Below, one piece after another: positions 44,916 to 58,703 of a stretch of DNA of 64,000 nt. The notes under the pieces were generated by a model. That model ran no database searches. It was given only the letters and a program-made list of their open reading frames with translations, and had not been told where the DNA came from. Position 1 is the stretch's first letter; the number at the start of each line of letters is the position of its first letter. The stretch is from Caenorhabditis remanei (lineage: Eukaryota > Nematoda > Chromadorea > Rhabditida > Rhabditidae). The DNA is taken from assembly GCF_010183535.1 (NCBI RefSeq), contig NC_071333.1, positions 20,706,587 through 20,770,586 on the forward strand, read 5' to 3'. A program made the translations under genes and the position numbers.

Positions 44916-47900
44916 CTCCAATTCCTATACCTAATAAAGTTAATAAGAATTTTATGAATTTTTAGAATTTTGAGGAAAAGGCATGTTCGGAGGACGCGAG
45001 TGCAGTCCTCGCTCATGGGACTCCAATTCCTATACCTAATAAAGTTAATAAGAATTTTATGAATTTTTAGAATTTTGAGGAAAAGGCATGTTCGGAGGAC
45101 GCGAGTGCAGTCCTCGCTCATGGGACTCCAATTCCTATACCTAATAAAGTTATTGAGAATTTTTAGAATTTTATGAATTTTGAGGAAAAGGCATGTTCGG
45201 AGGACGCGAGTGCAGTCCTCGCTCATGGGACTCCAATTCCTATACCTAATAAAGTTAATAAGAATTTTATGAATTTTTAGAATTTTGAGGAAAAGGCATG
45301 TTCGGAGGACGCGAGTGCAGTCCTCGCTCATGGGACTCCAATTCCTATACCTAATAAAGTTAATAAGAATTTTATGAATTTTTAGAATTTTGAGGAAAAG
45401 GCATGTTCGGAGGACGCGAGTGCAGTCCTCGCTCATGGGACTCCAATTCCTATACCTAATAAAGTTAATAAGAATTTTATGAATTTTTAGAATTTTGAGG
45501 AAAAGGCATGTTCGGAGGACGCGAGTGCAGTCCTCGCTCATGGGACTCCAATTCCTATACCTAATAAAGTTAATAAGAATTTTTAGAATTTTATGAATTT
45601 TGAGGAAAAGGCATGTTCGGAGGACGCGAGTGCAGTCCTCGCTCATGGGACTCCAATTCCTATACCTAATAAAGTTAATAAGAATTTTATGAATTTTTAG
45701 AATTTTGAGGAAAAGGCATGTTCGGAGGACGCGAGTGCTCCTCGCTCATGGGACTCCAATTCCTATACCTAATAAAGTTAATAAGAATTTTATGAATTTT
45801 TAGAATTTTGAGGAAAAGGCATGTTCGGAGGACGCGAGTGCAGTCCTCGCTCATGGGACTCCAATTCCTATACCTAATAAAGTTAATAAGAATTTTATGA
45901 ATTTTTAGAATTTTGAGGAAAAGGCATGTTCGGAGGACGCGAGTGCAGTCCTCGCTCATGGGACTCCAATTCCTATACCTAATAAAGTTAATAAGAATTT
46001 TATGAATTTTTAGAATTTTGAGGAAAAGGCATGTTCGGAGGACGCGAGTGCAGTCCTCGCTCATGGGACTCCAATTCCTATACCTAATAAAGTTATTGAG
46101 AATTTTTAGAATTTTATGAATTTTGAGGAAAAGGCATGTTCGGAGGACGCGAGTGCTCCTCGCTCATGGGACTCCAATTCCTATACCTAATAAAGTTATT
46201 GAGAATTTTTAGAATTTTATGAATTTTGAGGAAAAGGCATGTTTGGAGGACGCGAGTGCTCCTCGCTCATGGGACTCCAATTCCTATACCTAATAAAGTT
46301 AATAAGAATTTTATGAATTTTTAGAATTTTGAGGAAAAGGCATGTTCGGAGGACGCGAGTGCAGTCCTCGCTCATGGGACTCCAATTCCTATACCTAATA
46401 AAGTTATTGAGAATTTTTAGAATTTTATGAATTTTGAGGAAAAGGCATGTTTGGAGGACGCGAGTGCTCCTCGCTCATGGGACTCCAATTCCTATACCTA
46501 ATAAAGTTATTGAGAATTTTTAGAATTTTATGAATTTTGAGGAAAAGGCATGATCGGAGGACGCGAGTGCTCCTCGCTCATGGGACTCCAATTCCTATAC
46601 CTAATAAAGTTAATAAGAATTTTATGAATTTTTAGAATTTTGAGGAAAAGGCATGTTCGGAGGACGCGAGTGCTCCTCGCTCATGGGACTCCAATTCCTA
46701 TACCTAATAAAGTTAATAAGAATTTTATGAATTTTTAGAATTTTGAGGAAAAGGCATGTTTGGAGGACGCGAGTGCTCCTCGCTCATGGGACTCCAATTC
46801 CTATACCTAATAAAGTTATTGAGAATTTTTAGAATTTTATGAATTTTGAGGAAAAGGCATGTTCGGAGGACGCGAGTGCAGTCCTCGCTCATGGGACTCC
46901 AATTCCTATACCTAATAAAGTTAATAAGAATTTTTAGAATTTTTAGAATTTTGAGGAAAAGGCATGTTCGGAGGACGCGAGTGCTCCTCGCTCATGGGAC
47001 TCCAATTCCTATACCTAATAAAGTTATTGAGAATTTTTAGAATTTTATGAATTTTGAGGAAAAGGCATGTTCGGAGGACGCGAGTGCAGTCCTCGCTCAT
47101 GGGACTCCAATTCCTATACCTAATAAAGTTAATAAGAATTTTTAGAATTTTATGAATTTTGAGGAAAAGGCATGTTCGGAGGACGCGAGTGCAGTCCTCG
47201 CTCATGGGACTCCAATTCCTATACCTAATAAAGTTAATAAGAATTTTTAGAATTTTATGAATTTTGAGGAAAAGGCATGTTCGGAGGACGCGAGTGCAGT
47301 CCTCGCTTATGTGACTCCAATTCCTATACCTAATAAAGTTAATAAGAATTTTATGAATTTTTAGAATTTTGAGGAAAAGGCATGTTCGGAGGACGCGAGT
47401 GCTCCTCGCTCATGGGACTCCAATTCCTATACCTAATAAAGTTATTGAGAATTTTTAGAATTTTATGAATTTTGAGGAAAAGGCATGTTCGGAGGACGCG
47501 AGTGCAGTCCTCGCTTATGTGACTCCAATTCCTATACCTAATAAAGTTAATAAGAATTTTATGAATTTTTAGAATTTTGAGGAAAAGGCATGTTCGGAGG
47601 ACGCGAGTGCAGTCCTCGCTCATGGGACTCCAATTCCTATACCTAATAAAGTTAATAAGAATTTTTAGAATTTTATGAATTTTGAGGAAAAGGCATGTTC
47701 GGAGGACGCGAGTGCAGTCCTCGCTCATGGGACTCCAATTCCTATACCTAATAAAGTTAATAAGAATTTTTAGAATTTTATGAATTTTGAGGAAAAGGCA
47801 TGTTCGGAGGACGCGAGTGCAGTCCTCGCTTATGTGACTCCAATTCCTATACCTAATAAAGTTAATAAGAATTTTATGAATTTTTAGAATTTTGAGGAAA

Positions 47901-50900
47901 AGGCATGTTCGGAGGACGCGAGTGCTCCTCGCTCATGGGACTCCAATTCCTATACCTAATAAAGTTAATAAGAATTTTAAGAATTTTATGAATTTTGAGG
48001 AAAAGGCATGTTCGGAGGACGCGAGTGCAGTCCTCGCTCATGGGACTCCAATTCCTATACCTAATAAAGTTATTGAGAATTTTTAGAATTTTATGAATTT
48101 TGAGGAAAAGGCATGTTCGGAGGACGCGAGTGCAGTCCTCGCTCATGGGACTCCAATTCCTATACCTAATAAAGTTAATAAGAATTTTTAGAATTTTATG
48201 AATTTTGAGGAAAAGGCATGTTCGGAGGACGCGAGTGCAGTCCTCGCTCATGGGACTCCAATTCCTATACCTAATAAAGTTAATAAGAATTTTTAGAATT
48301 TTTAGAATTTTGAGGAAAAGGCATGTTCGGAGGACGCGAGTGCTCCTCGCTCATGGGACTCCAATTCCTATACCTAATAAAGTTAATAAGAATTTTATGA
48401 ATTTTTAGAATTTTGAGGAAAAGGCATGTTCGGAGGACGCGAGTGCTCCTCGCTCATGGGACTCCAATTCCTATACCTAATAAAGTTAATAAGAATTTTA
48501 TGAATTTTTAGAATTTTGAGGAAAAGGCATGTTCGGAGGACGCGAGTGCAGTCCTCGCTCATGGGACTCCAATTCCTATACCTAATAAAGTTAATAAGAA
48601 TTTTTAGAATTTTTAGAATTTTGAGGAAAAGGCATGTTCGGAGGACGCGAGTGCTCCTCGCTCATGGGACTCCAATTCCTATACCTAATAAAGTTAATAA
48701 GAATTTTTAGAATTTTATGAATTTTGAGGAAAAGGCATGTTCGGAGGACGCGAGTGCAGTCCTCGCTCATGGGACTCCAATTCCTATACCTAATAAAGTT
48801 AATAAGAATTTTTAGAATTTTTAGAATTTTGAGGAAAAGGCATGTTCGGAGGACGCGAGTGCTCCTCGCTCATGGGACTCCAATTCCTATACCTAATAAA
48901 GTTAATAAGAATTTTATGAATTTTTAGAATTTTGAGGAAAAGGCATGTTCGGAGGACGCGAGTGCTCCTCGCTCATGGGACTCCAATTCCTATACCTAAT
49001 AAAGTTAATAAGAATTTTATGAATTTTTAGAATTTTGAGGAAAAGGCATGTTCGGAGGACGCGAGTGCAGTCCTCGCTCATGGGACTCCAATTCCTATAC
49101 CTAATAAAGTTAATAAGAATTTTTAGAATTTTTAGAATTTTGAGGAAAAGGCATGTTCGGAGGACGCGAGTGCTCCTCGCTCATGGGACTCCAATTCCTA
49201 TACCTAATAAAGTTAATAAGAATTTTATGAATTTTTAGAATTTTGAGGAAAAGGCATGTTCGGAGGACGCGAGTGCTCCTCGCTCATGGGACTCCAATTC
49301 CTATACCTAATAAAGTTAATAAGAATTTTATGAATTTTTAGAATTTTGAGGAAAAGGCATGTTCGGAGGACGCGAGTGCAGTCCTCGCTCATGGGACTCC
49401 AATTCCTATACCTAATAAAGTTAATAAGAATTTTATGAATTTTTAGAATTTTGAGGAAAAGGCATGTTCGGAGGACGCGAGTGCTCCTCGCTCATGGGAC
49501 TCCAATTCCTATACCTAATAAAGTTAATAAGAATTTTTAGAATTTTTAGAATTTTGAGGAAAAGGCATGTTCGGAGGACGCGAGTGCTCCTCGCTCATGG
49601 GACTCCAATTCCTATACCTAATAAAGTTAATAAGAATTTTATGAATTTTTAGAATTTTGAGGAAAAGGCATGTTCGGAGGACGCGAGTGCTCCTCGCTCA
49701 TGGGACTCCAATTCCTATACCTAATAAAGTTAATTAGAATTTGAAGAATTTTTAGAATTTTGAGGAAAAGGCATGTTCGGAGGACGCGAGTGCTCCTCGC
49801 TCATGGGACTCCAATTCCTATACCTGATAAAGTTAATAAGAATTTTATGAATTTTTAGAATTTTGAGGAAAAGGCATGTTCGGAGGACGCGAGTGCTCCT
49901 CGCTCATGGGACTCCAATTCCTATACCTAATAAAGTTAATTAGAATTTGAAGAATTTTTAGAATTTTGAGGAAAAGGCATGTTCGGAGGACGCGAGTGCT
50001 CCTCGCTCATGGGACTCCAATTCCTATACCTAATAAAGTTATTGAGAATTTTTAGAATTTTTAGAATTTTGAGGAAAAGGCATGTTCGGAGGACGCGAGT
50101 GCTCCTCGCTCATGGGACTCCAATTCCTATACCTAATAAAGTTAATAAGAATTTTATGAATTTTTAGAATTTTGAGGAAAAGGCATGTTCGGAGGACGCG
50201 AGTGCTCCTCGCTCATGGGACTCCAATTCCTATACCTAATAAAGTTAATTAGAATTTGAAGAATTTTTAGAATTTTGAGGAAAAGGCATGTTCGGAGGAC
50301 GCGAGTGCTCCTCGCTCATGGGACTCCAATTCCTATACCTGATAAAGTTAATAAGAATTTTATGAATTTTTAGAATTTTGAGGAAAAGGCATGTTCGGAG
50401 GACGCGAGTGCTCCTCGCTCATGGGACTCCAATTCCTATACCTAATAAAGTTAATAAGAATTTTATGAATTTTTAGAATTTTGAGGAAAAGGCATGTTCG
50501 GAGGACGCGAGTGCTCCTCGCTCATGGGACTCCAATTCCTATACCTAATAAAGTTATTGAGAATTTTTAGAATTTTTAGAATTTTGAGGAAAAGGCATGT
50601 TCGGAGGACGCGAGTGCTCCTCGCTCATGGGACTCCAATTCCTATACCTAATAAAGTTAATAAGAATTTTATGAATTTTTAGAATTTTGAGGAAAAGGCA
50701 TGTTCGGAGGACGCGAGTGCTCCTCGCTCATGGGACTCCAATTCCTATACCTAATAAAGTTATTGAGAATTTTTAGAATTTTAGAATTTTGAGGAAAAGG
50801 CATGTTCGGAGGACGCGAGTGCTCCTCGCTCATGGGACTCCAATTCCTATACCTAATAAAGTTAATAAGAATTTTATGAATTTTTAGAATTTTGAGGAAA

Positions 50901-53900
50901 AGGCATGTTCGGAGGACGCGAGTGCTCCTCGCTCATGGGACTCCAATTCCTATACCTAATAAAGTTAATTAGAATTTGAAGAATTTTTAGAATTTTGAGG
51001 AAAAGGCATGTTCGGAGGACGCGAGTGCTCCTCGCTCATGGGACTCCAATTCCTATACCTGATAAAGTTAATAAGAATTTTATGAATTTTTAGAATTTTG
51101 AGGAAAAGGCATGTTCGGAGGACGCGAGTGCTCCTCGCTCATGGGACTCCAATTCCTATACCTAATAAAGTTAATTAGAATTTGAAGAATTTTTAGAATT
51201 TTGAGGAAAAGGCATGTTCGGAGGACGCGAGTGCTCCTCGCTCATGGGACTCCAATTCCTATACCTAATAAAGTTATTGAGAATTTTTAGAATTTTTAGA
51301 ATTTTGAGGAAAAGGCATGTTCGGAGGACGCGAGTGCTCCTCGCTCATGGGACTCCAATTCCTATACCTAATAAAGTTAATAAGAATTTTATGAATTTTT
51401 AGAATTTTGAGGAAAAGGCATGTTCGGAGGACGCGAGTGCTCCTCGCTCATGGGACTCCAATTCCTATACCTAATAAAGTTAATTAGAATTTGAAGAATT
51501 TTTAGAATTTTGAGGAAAAGGCATGTTCGGAGGACGCGAGTGCTCCTCGCTCATGGGACTCCAATTCCTATACCTGATAAAGTTAATAAGAATTTTATGA
51601 ATTTTTAGAATTTTGAGGAAAAGGCATGTTCGGAGGACGCGAGTGCTCCTCGCTCATGGGACTCCAATTCCTATACCTAATAAAGTTAATAAGAATTTTA
51701 TGAATTTTTAGAATTTTGAGGAAAAGGCATGTTCGGAGGACGCGAGTGCTCCTCGCTCATGGGACTCCAATTCCTATACCTAATAAAGTTATTGAGAATT
51801 TTTAGAATTTTTAGAATTTTGAGGAAAAGGCATGTTCGGAGGACGCGAGTGCTCCTCGCTCATGGGACTCCAATTCCTATACCTAATAAAGTTAATAAGA
51901 ATTTTATGAATTTTTAGAATTTTGAGGAAAAGGCATGTTCGGAGGACGCGAGTGCTCCTCGCTCATGGGACTCCAATTCCTATACCTAATAAAGTTATTG
52001 AGAATTTTTAGAATTTTTAGAATTTTGAGGAAAAGGCATGTTCGGAGGACGCGAGTGCTCCTCGCTCATGGGACTCCAATTCCTATACCTAATAAAGTTA
52101 ATAAGAATTTTATGAATTTTTAGAATTTTGAGGAAAAGGCATGTTCGGAGGACGCGAGTGCTCCTCGCTCATGGGACTCCAATTCCTATACCTAATAAAG
52201 TTAATTAGAATTTGAAGAATTTTTAGAATTTTGAGGAAAAGGCATGTTCGGAGGACGCGAGTGCTCCTCGCTCATGGGACTCCAATTCCTATACCTGATA
52301 AAGTTAATAAGAATTTTATGAATTTTTAGAATTTTGAGGAAAAGGCATGTTCGGAGGACGCGAGTGCTCCTCGCTCATGGGACTCCAATTCCTATACCTA
52401 ATAAAGTTATTGAGAATTTTATGAATTTTTAGAATTTTGAGGAAAAGGCATGTTTGGAGGACGCGAGTGCTCCTCGCTCATGGGACTCCAATTCCTATAC
52501 CTAATAAAGTTATTGAGAATTTTTAGAATTTTTAGAATTTTGAGGAAAAGGCATGTTCGGAGGACGCGAGTGCTCCTCGCTCATGGGACTCCAATTCCTA
52601 TACCTAATAAAGTTAATAAGAATTTTATGAATTTTTAGAATTTTGAGGAAAAGGCATGTTCGGAGGACGCGAGTGCTCCTCGCTCATGGGACTCCAATTC
52701 CTATACCTAATAAAGTTAATTAGAATTTGAAGAATTTTTAGAATTTTGAGGAAAAGGCATGTTCGGAGGACGCGAGTGCTCCTCGCTCATGGGACTCCAA
52801 TTCCTATACCTGATAAAGTTAATAAGAATTTTATGAATTTTTAGAATTTTGAGGAAAAGGCATGTTCGGAGGACGCGAGTGCTCCTCGCTCATGGGACTC
52901 CAATTCCTATACCTAATAAAGTTAATAAGAATTTTATGAATTTTTAGAATTTTGAGGAAAAGGCATGTTCGGAGGACGCGAGTGCTCCTCGCTCATGGGA
53001 CTCCAATTCCTATACCTAATAAAGTTATTGAGAATTTTTAGAATTTTATGAATTTTGAGGAAAAGGCATGTTCGGAGGACGCGAGTGCTCCTCGCTCATG
53101 GGACTCCAATTCCTATACCTAATAAAGTTAATAAGAATTTTATGAATTTTTAGAATTTTGAGGAAAAGGCATGTTCGGAGGACGCGAGTGCTCCTCGCTC
53201 ATGGGACTCCAATTCCTATACCTAATAAAGTTAATAAGAATTTTATGAATTTTTAGAATTTTGAGGAAAAGGCATGTTTGGAGGACGCGAGTGCTCCTCG
53301 CTCATGGGACTCCAATTCCTATACCTAATAAAGTTATTGAGAATTTTTAGAATTTTATGAATTTTGAGGAAAAGGCATGTTCGGAGGACGCGAGTGCAGT
53401 CCTCGCTCATGGGACTCCAATTCCTATACCTAATAAAGTTAATAAGAATTTTTAGAATTTTATGAATTTTGAGGAAAAGGCATGTTCGGAGGACGCGAGT
53501 GCAGTCCTCGCTTATGTGACTCCAATTCCTATACCTAATAAAGTTAATAAGAATTTTTAGAATTTTTAGAATTTTGAGGAAAAGGCATGTTCGGAGGACG
53601 CGAGTGCTCCTCGCTCATGGGACTCCAATTCCTATACCTAATAAAGTTAATAAGAATTTTATGAATTTTTAGAATTTTGAGGAAAAGGCATGGTCGGAGG
53701 ACGCGAGTGCTCCTCGCTCATGGGACTCCAATTCCTATACCTAATAAAGTTAATAAGAATTTTATGAATTTTTAGAATTTTGAGGAAAAGGCATGGTCGG
53801 AGGACGCGAGTGCTCCTCGCTCATGGGACTCCAATTCCTATACCTAATAAAGTTAATAAGAATTTTATGAATTTTTAGAATTTTGAGGAAAAGGCATGTT

Positions 53901-56900
53901 CGGAGGACGCGAGTGCTCCTCGCTCATGGGACTCCAATTCCTATACCTAATAAAGTTATTGAGAATTTTATGAATTTTTAGAATTTTGAGGAAAAGGCAT
54001 GTTCGGAGGACGCGAGTGCTCCTCGCTCATGGGACTCCAATTCCTATACCTAATAAAGTTAATAAGAATTTTATGAATTTTTAGAATTTTGAGGAAAAGG
54101 CATGTTCGGAGGACGCGAGTGCTCCTCGCTCATGGGACTCCAATTCCTATACCTAATAAAGTTAATAAGAATTTTATGAATTTTTAGAATTTTGAGGAAA
54201 AGGCATGTTCGGAGGACGCGAGTGCTCCTCGCTCATGGGACTCCAATTCCTATACCTAATAAAGTTAATAAGAATTTTATGAATTTTTAGAATTTTGAGG
54301 AAAAGGCATGTTCGGAGGACGCGAGTGCTCCTCGCTCATGGGACTCCAATTCCTATACCTAATAAAGTTAATAAGAATTTTATGAATTTTTAGAATTTTG
54401 AGGAAAAGGCATGTTCGGAGGACGCGAGTGCTCCTCGCTCATGGGACTCCAATTCCTATACCTAATAAAGTTAATAAGAATTTTATGAATTTTTAGAATT
54501 TTGAGGAAAAGGCATGTTCGGAGGACGCGAGTGCTCCTCGCTCATGGGACTCCAATTCCTATACCTAATAAAGTTATTGAGAATTTTTAGAATTTTATGA
54601 ATTTTGAGGAAAAGGCATGTTCGGAGGACGCGAGTGCTCCTCGCTCATGGGACTCCAATTCCTATACCTAATAAAGTTAATTAGAATTTTTAGAATTTTT
54701 AGAATTTTGAGGAAAAGGCATGTTCGGAGGACGCGAGTGCTCCTCGCTCATGGGACTCCAATTCCTATACCTAATAAAGTTATTGAGAATTTTTAGAATT
54801 TTTAGAATTTTGAGGAAAAGGCATGTTCGGAGGACGCGAGTGCTCCTCGCTCATGGGACTCCAATTCCTATACCTAATAAAGTTAATTAGAATTTTTAGA
54901 ATTTTTAGAATTTTGAGGAAAAGGCATGTTCGGAGGACGCGAGTGCTCCTCGCTCATGGGACTCCAATTCCTATACCTAATAAAGTTATTGAGAATTTTT
55001 AGAATTTTTAGAATTTTGAGGAAAAGGCATGTTCGGAGGACGCGAGTGCTCCTCGCTCATGGGACTCCAATTCCTATACCTAATAAAGTTAATTAGAATT
55101 TTATGAATTTTTAGAATTTTGAGGAAAAGGCATGTTCGGAGGACGCAAGTGCTCCTCGCTCATGGGACTCCAATTCCTATACCTAATAAAGTTATTGAGA
55201 ATTTTTAGAATTTTTAGAATTTTGAGGAAAAGGCATGTTCGGAGGACGCGAGTGCTCCTCGCTCATAGGACTCCATTTCCTATACCTAATAAAGTTAATT
55301 AGAATTTGAAGAATTTTAAGAATTTTGAGGAAAAGGCATGTTCGGAGGACGCGAGTGCTCCTCGCTCATGGGACTCCAATTCCTATACCTAATAAAGTTA
55401 TTGAGAATTTTTAGAATTTTTAGAATTTTGAGGAAAAGGCATGTTCGGAGGACGCGAGTGCTCCTCGCTCATGGGACTCCAATTCCTATACCTAATAAAG
55501 TTAATAAGAATTTTATGAATTTTTAGAATTTTGAGGAAAAGGCATGTTCGGAGGACGCAAGTGCTCCTCGCTCATGGGACTCCAATTCCTATACCTAATA
55601 AAGTTATTGAGAATTTTTAGAATTTTTAGAATTTTGAGGAAAAGGCATGTTCGGAGGACGCGAGTGCTCCTCGCTCATGGGACTCCAATTCCTATACCTA
55701 ATAAAGTTATTGAGAATTTTTAGAATTTTTAGAATTTTGAGGAAAAGGCATGTTCGGAGGACGCGAGTGCTCCTCGCTCATGGGACTCCAATTCCTATAC
55801 CTAATAAAGTTATTGAGAATTTTTAGAATTTTTAGAATTTTGAGGAAAAGGCATGTTCGGAGGACGCGAGTGCTCCTCGCTCATGGGACTCCAATTCCTA
55901 TACCTAATAAAGTTAATTAGAATTTTTAGAATTTTTAGAATTTTGAGGAAAAGGCATGTTCGGAGGACGCGAGTGCTCCTCGCTCATGGGACTCCAATTC
56001 CTATACCTAATAAAGTTAATTAGAATTTGAAGAATTTTTAGAATTTTGAGGAAAAGGCATGTTCGGAGGACGCGAGTGCTCCTCGCTCATGGGACTCCAA
56101 TTCCTATACCTAATAAAGTTAATTAGAATTTGAAGAATTTTAAGAATTTTGAGGAAAAGGCATGTTCGGAGGACGCGAGTGCTCCTCGCTCATGGGACTC
56201 CAATTCCTATACCTAATAAAGTTATTGAGAATTTTTAGAATTTTTAGAATTTTGAGGAAAAGGCATGTTCGGAGGACGCGAGTGCTCCTCGCTCATGGGA
56301 CTCCAATTCCTATACCTAATAAAGTTATTGAGAATTTTTAGAATTTTTAGAATTTTGAGGAAAAGGCATGTTCGGAGGACGCGAGTGCTCCTCGCTCATG
56401 GGACTCCAATTCCTATACCTAATAAAGTTATTGAGAATTTTTAGAATTTTTAGAATTTTGAGGAAAAGGCATGTTCGGAGGACGCGAGTGCTCCTCGCTC
56501 ATGGGACTCCATTTCCTATACCTAATAAAGTTAATTAGAATTTGAAGAATTTTTAGAATTTTGAGGAAAAGGCATGTTCGGAGGACGCGAGTGCTCCTCG
56601 CTCATGGGACTCCAATTCTTATACCTAATAAAGTTATTGAGAATTTTTAGAATTTTTAGAATTTTGAGGAAAAGGCATGTTCGGAGGACGCGAGTGCTCC
56701 TCGCTCATGGGACTCCAATTCCTATACCTAATAAAGTTATTGAGAATTTTTAGAATTTTTAGAATTTTGAGGAAAAGGCATGTTCGGAGGACGCGAGTGC
56801 TCCTCGCTCATGGGACTCCAATTCCTATACCTAATAAAGTTATTGAGAATTTTTAGAATTTTTAGAATTTTGAGGAAAAGGCATGTTCGGAGGACGCGAG

Positions 56901-57683
56901 TGCTCCTCGCTCATGGGACTCCAATTCCTATACCTAATAAAGTTATTGAGAATTTTTAGAATTTTTAGAATTTTGAGGAAAAGGCATGTTCGGAGGACGC
57001 GAGTGCTCCTCGCTCATGGGACTCCAATTCCTATACCTAATAAAGTTATTGAGAATTTTTAGAATTTTTAGAATTTTGAGGAAAAGGCATGTTCGGAGGA
57101 CGCGAGTGCTCCTCGCTCATGGGACTCCAATTCCTATACCTAATAAAGTTATTGAGAATTTTTAGAATTTTTAGAATTTTGAGGAAAAGGCATGTTCGGA
57201 GGACGCGAGTGCTCCTCGCTCATGGGACTCCAATTCTTATACCTAATAAAGTTATTGAGAATTTTTAGAATTTTTAGAATTTTGAGGAAAAGGCATGTTC
57301 GGAGGACGCGAGTGCTCCTCGCTCATGGGACTCCAATTCCTATACCTAATAAAGTTATTGAGAATTTTTAGAATTTTTAGAATTTTGAGGAAAAGGCATG
57401 TTCGGAGGACGCGAGTGCTCCTCGCTCATGGGACTCCAATTCCTATACCTAATAAAGTTATTGAGAATTTTTAGAATTTTTAGAATTTTGAGGAAAAGGC
57501 ATGTTCGGAGGACGCGAGTGCTCCTCGCTCATGGGACTCCAATTCCTATACCTAATAAAGTTATTGAGAATTTTTAGAATTTTTAGAATTTTGAGGAAAA
57601 GGCATGTTCGGAGGACGCGAGTGCTCCTCGCTCATGGGACTCCAATTCCTATACCTAATAAAGTTATTGAGAATTTTTAGACT
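44916..57683. repeat. 103/105-bp satellite array, block 1 (about 123 units)
   Basis: Tandem units contain GGCATGTTCGGAGGACGCGA, then CTCATGGGACTCCAATTCC, then CTAATAAAGTTA and an AT-rich part built of AGAATTTTT repeats. The basic unit is 103 bp; units with GTGCAGTCCTC in place of GTGCTCCTC are 105 bp and dominate 45.0-47.9 kb. The AT-rich part has variants (TAAGAATTTTATGAATT; TGAGAATTTTTAGAATT; TTAGAATTTGAAGAATT) that mark subfamilies along the array. GAGGA and TCCTC in the GC-rich part can form a short hairpin. Open frames across it are by-products of periodicity. Homogeneity suggests recent amplification. Confidence 0.97.
49740..52860. repeat. Higher-order repeat of 12 satellite units (about 1,236 bp)
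   Basis: The diagnostic variant ACCTGATAAAG occurs at 49826, 50341, 51061, 51576, 52297 and 52812, i.e. with alternating spacings of 515 and 720/721 bp (5 and 7 units). The TTAGAATTTGAAGAATT variant always precedes it by one unit and shows the same rhythm. About 2.5 copies of the 12-unit block are present; the 720-bp spacing is explained by a 1-bp shorter unit at about 50775. Confidence 0.8.
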
Positions 57684-57795
57684 AGCGTCCCCCGCCTCCC
57701 GGCGGGCTCCGCAGTACTCGGCTGCGCCTCGTGCGCGGTGCTTAGCAAGTTTTGTATTCAAAGATTAGCTTGCTCGACTTGAAGGAAAATGGAAG

Positions 57796-58303
57796 AACCT
57801 TTATTTTTTCTGAATCCGATGATATCAAAAAATCCTTCATGTCGTCACATTTTAGAAAACGGCTCATAACTTTTTATGACGTGGATCAATCCAGAAACGG
57901 ACCACACGTTTGGAATCCTCTGGTTTTCCCGAATCCAATGATATCGAAAAATCCTTCACGTCGTCACATTTTAGAAAACGGCTCATAACTTTTTATGACG
58001 TGGATCAATCCAGAAACGGACCACACGTTTGGAATACTCTGGTTTTCCCGAATCCAATGATATCAAAAAATCCTTCACGTCGTCACTTCTTAGAAAACGG
58101 CTCATAACTTTTTATGACGTGGATCAATCCAGAAACGGACCGCATGTTTGGAATTCTCTATTTTTTCTGAATCCGATGATATCAAAAAATCCTTCACGTC
58201 GTCACTTCTTAGAAAACGGCTCATAACTTTTTATGACGTGGATCAATCCAGAAACTGACCACACGTTTGGAATCCTCTATTTTTTCTGAATCCGATGATA
58301 TCG
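57796..58303. repeat. 119-bp tandem repeat, about 4.3 copies
   Basis: Each unit contains AATCCGATGATATC or AATCCAATGATATC, CCTTCACGTCGTCAC, GAAAACGGCTCATAACTTTT and GATCAATCCAGAAACGGACC. Starts are spaced by 119 bp (for example 57910 to 58029). Units differ at several positions. 119 is not a multiple of 3, so the open frames seen are not repeated in one frame. Confidence 0.9.
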
Positions 58304-58628
58304 AAAAGGGGCGAGGAAAGAAGAGACGACGCTTTGCCAACCGTCTCTCCCCCTTTTTTTCTGTCGATTCCCATATGCTTTATCAGTGTTTCTATCTCAG
58401 AAGACGTCATTTTGAGACTTTCGGAAAAAGAAAAAGACGTGCATTATTAAGAGAAAATTTCTGATATTCTGGTCCAAATTTGAAGAAAAACGGTTTAGTA
58501 GGAAGGGCGGTAGGATCGGCGACAGACAAACAAACATACAGCCGTTTGCGTTTGTTAATAGTTAAGGTTTTTCTTTCCACAATCTTTTAGAAAGTTCATT
58601 TAAAAAAAAACAAAAACAAAATATAAAT

Positions 58629-58703
58629 CAGTTGGATTCGAACCACCACCCTGCTGATGCTCACCCCCGCCCTCAACCACTGCGCCATCGATCCACGAAA
58701 TGG
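58629..58703 (-). tRNA. tRNA-like sequence, probably a tRNA-derived pseudogene or SINE head
   Basis: On the minus strand an A-box-like TGGCGCAGTGGTTGAGG is followed about 33 bases later by the B box GGTTCGAATCC. A T-rich run that could terminate RNA polymerase III follows at about 58625-58600. The T stem has one mismatch, the D stem one, and the acceptor arms (GGATCGA / TGATTTA) do not pair, so a working tRNA is unlikely. It sits in the segment that interrupts the satellite. Confidence 0.45.

Noticed and set aside
46846..55526. Many open frames of 60-125 codons on both strands within the satellite
   Set aside because: They repeat with the 103/105-bp unit, have no splice or start context, and change frame whenever unit length changes.
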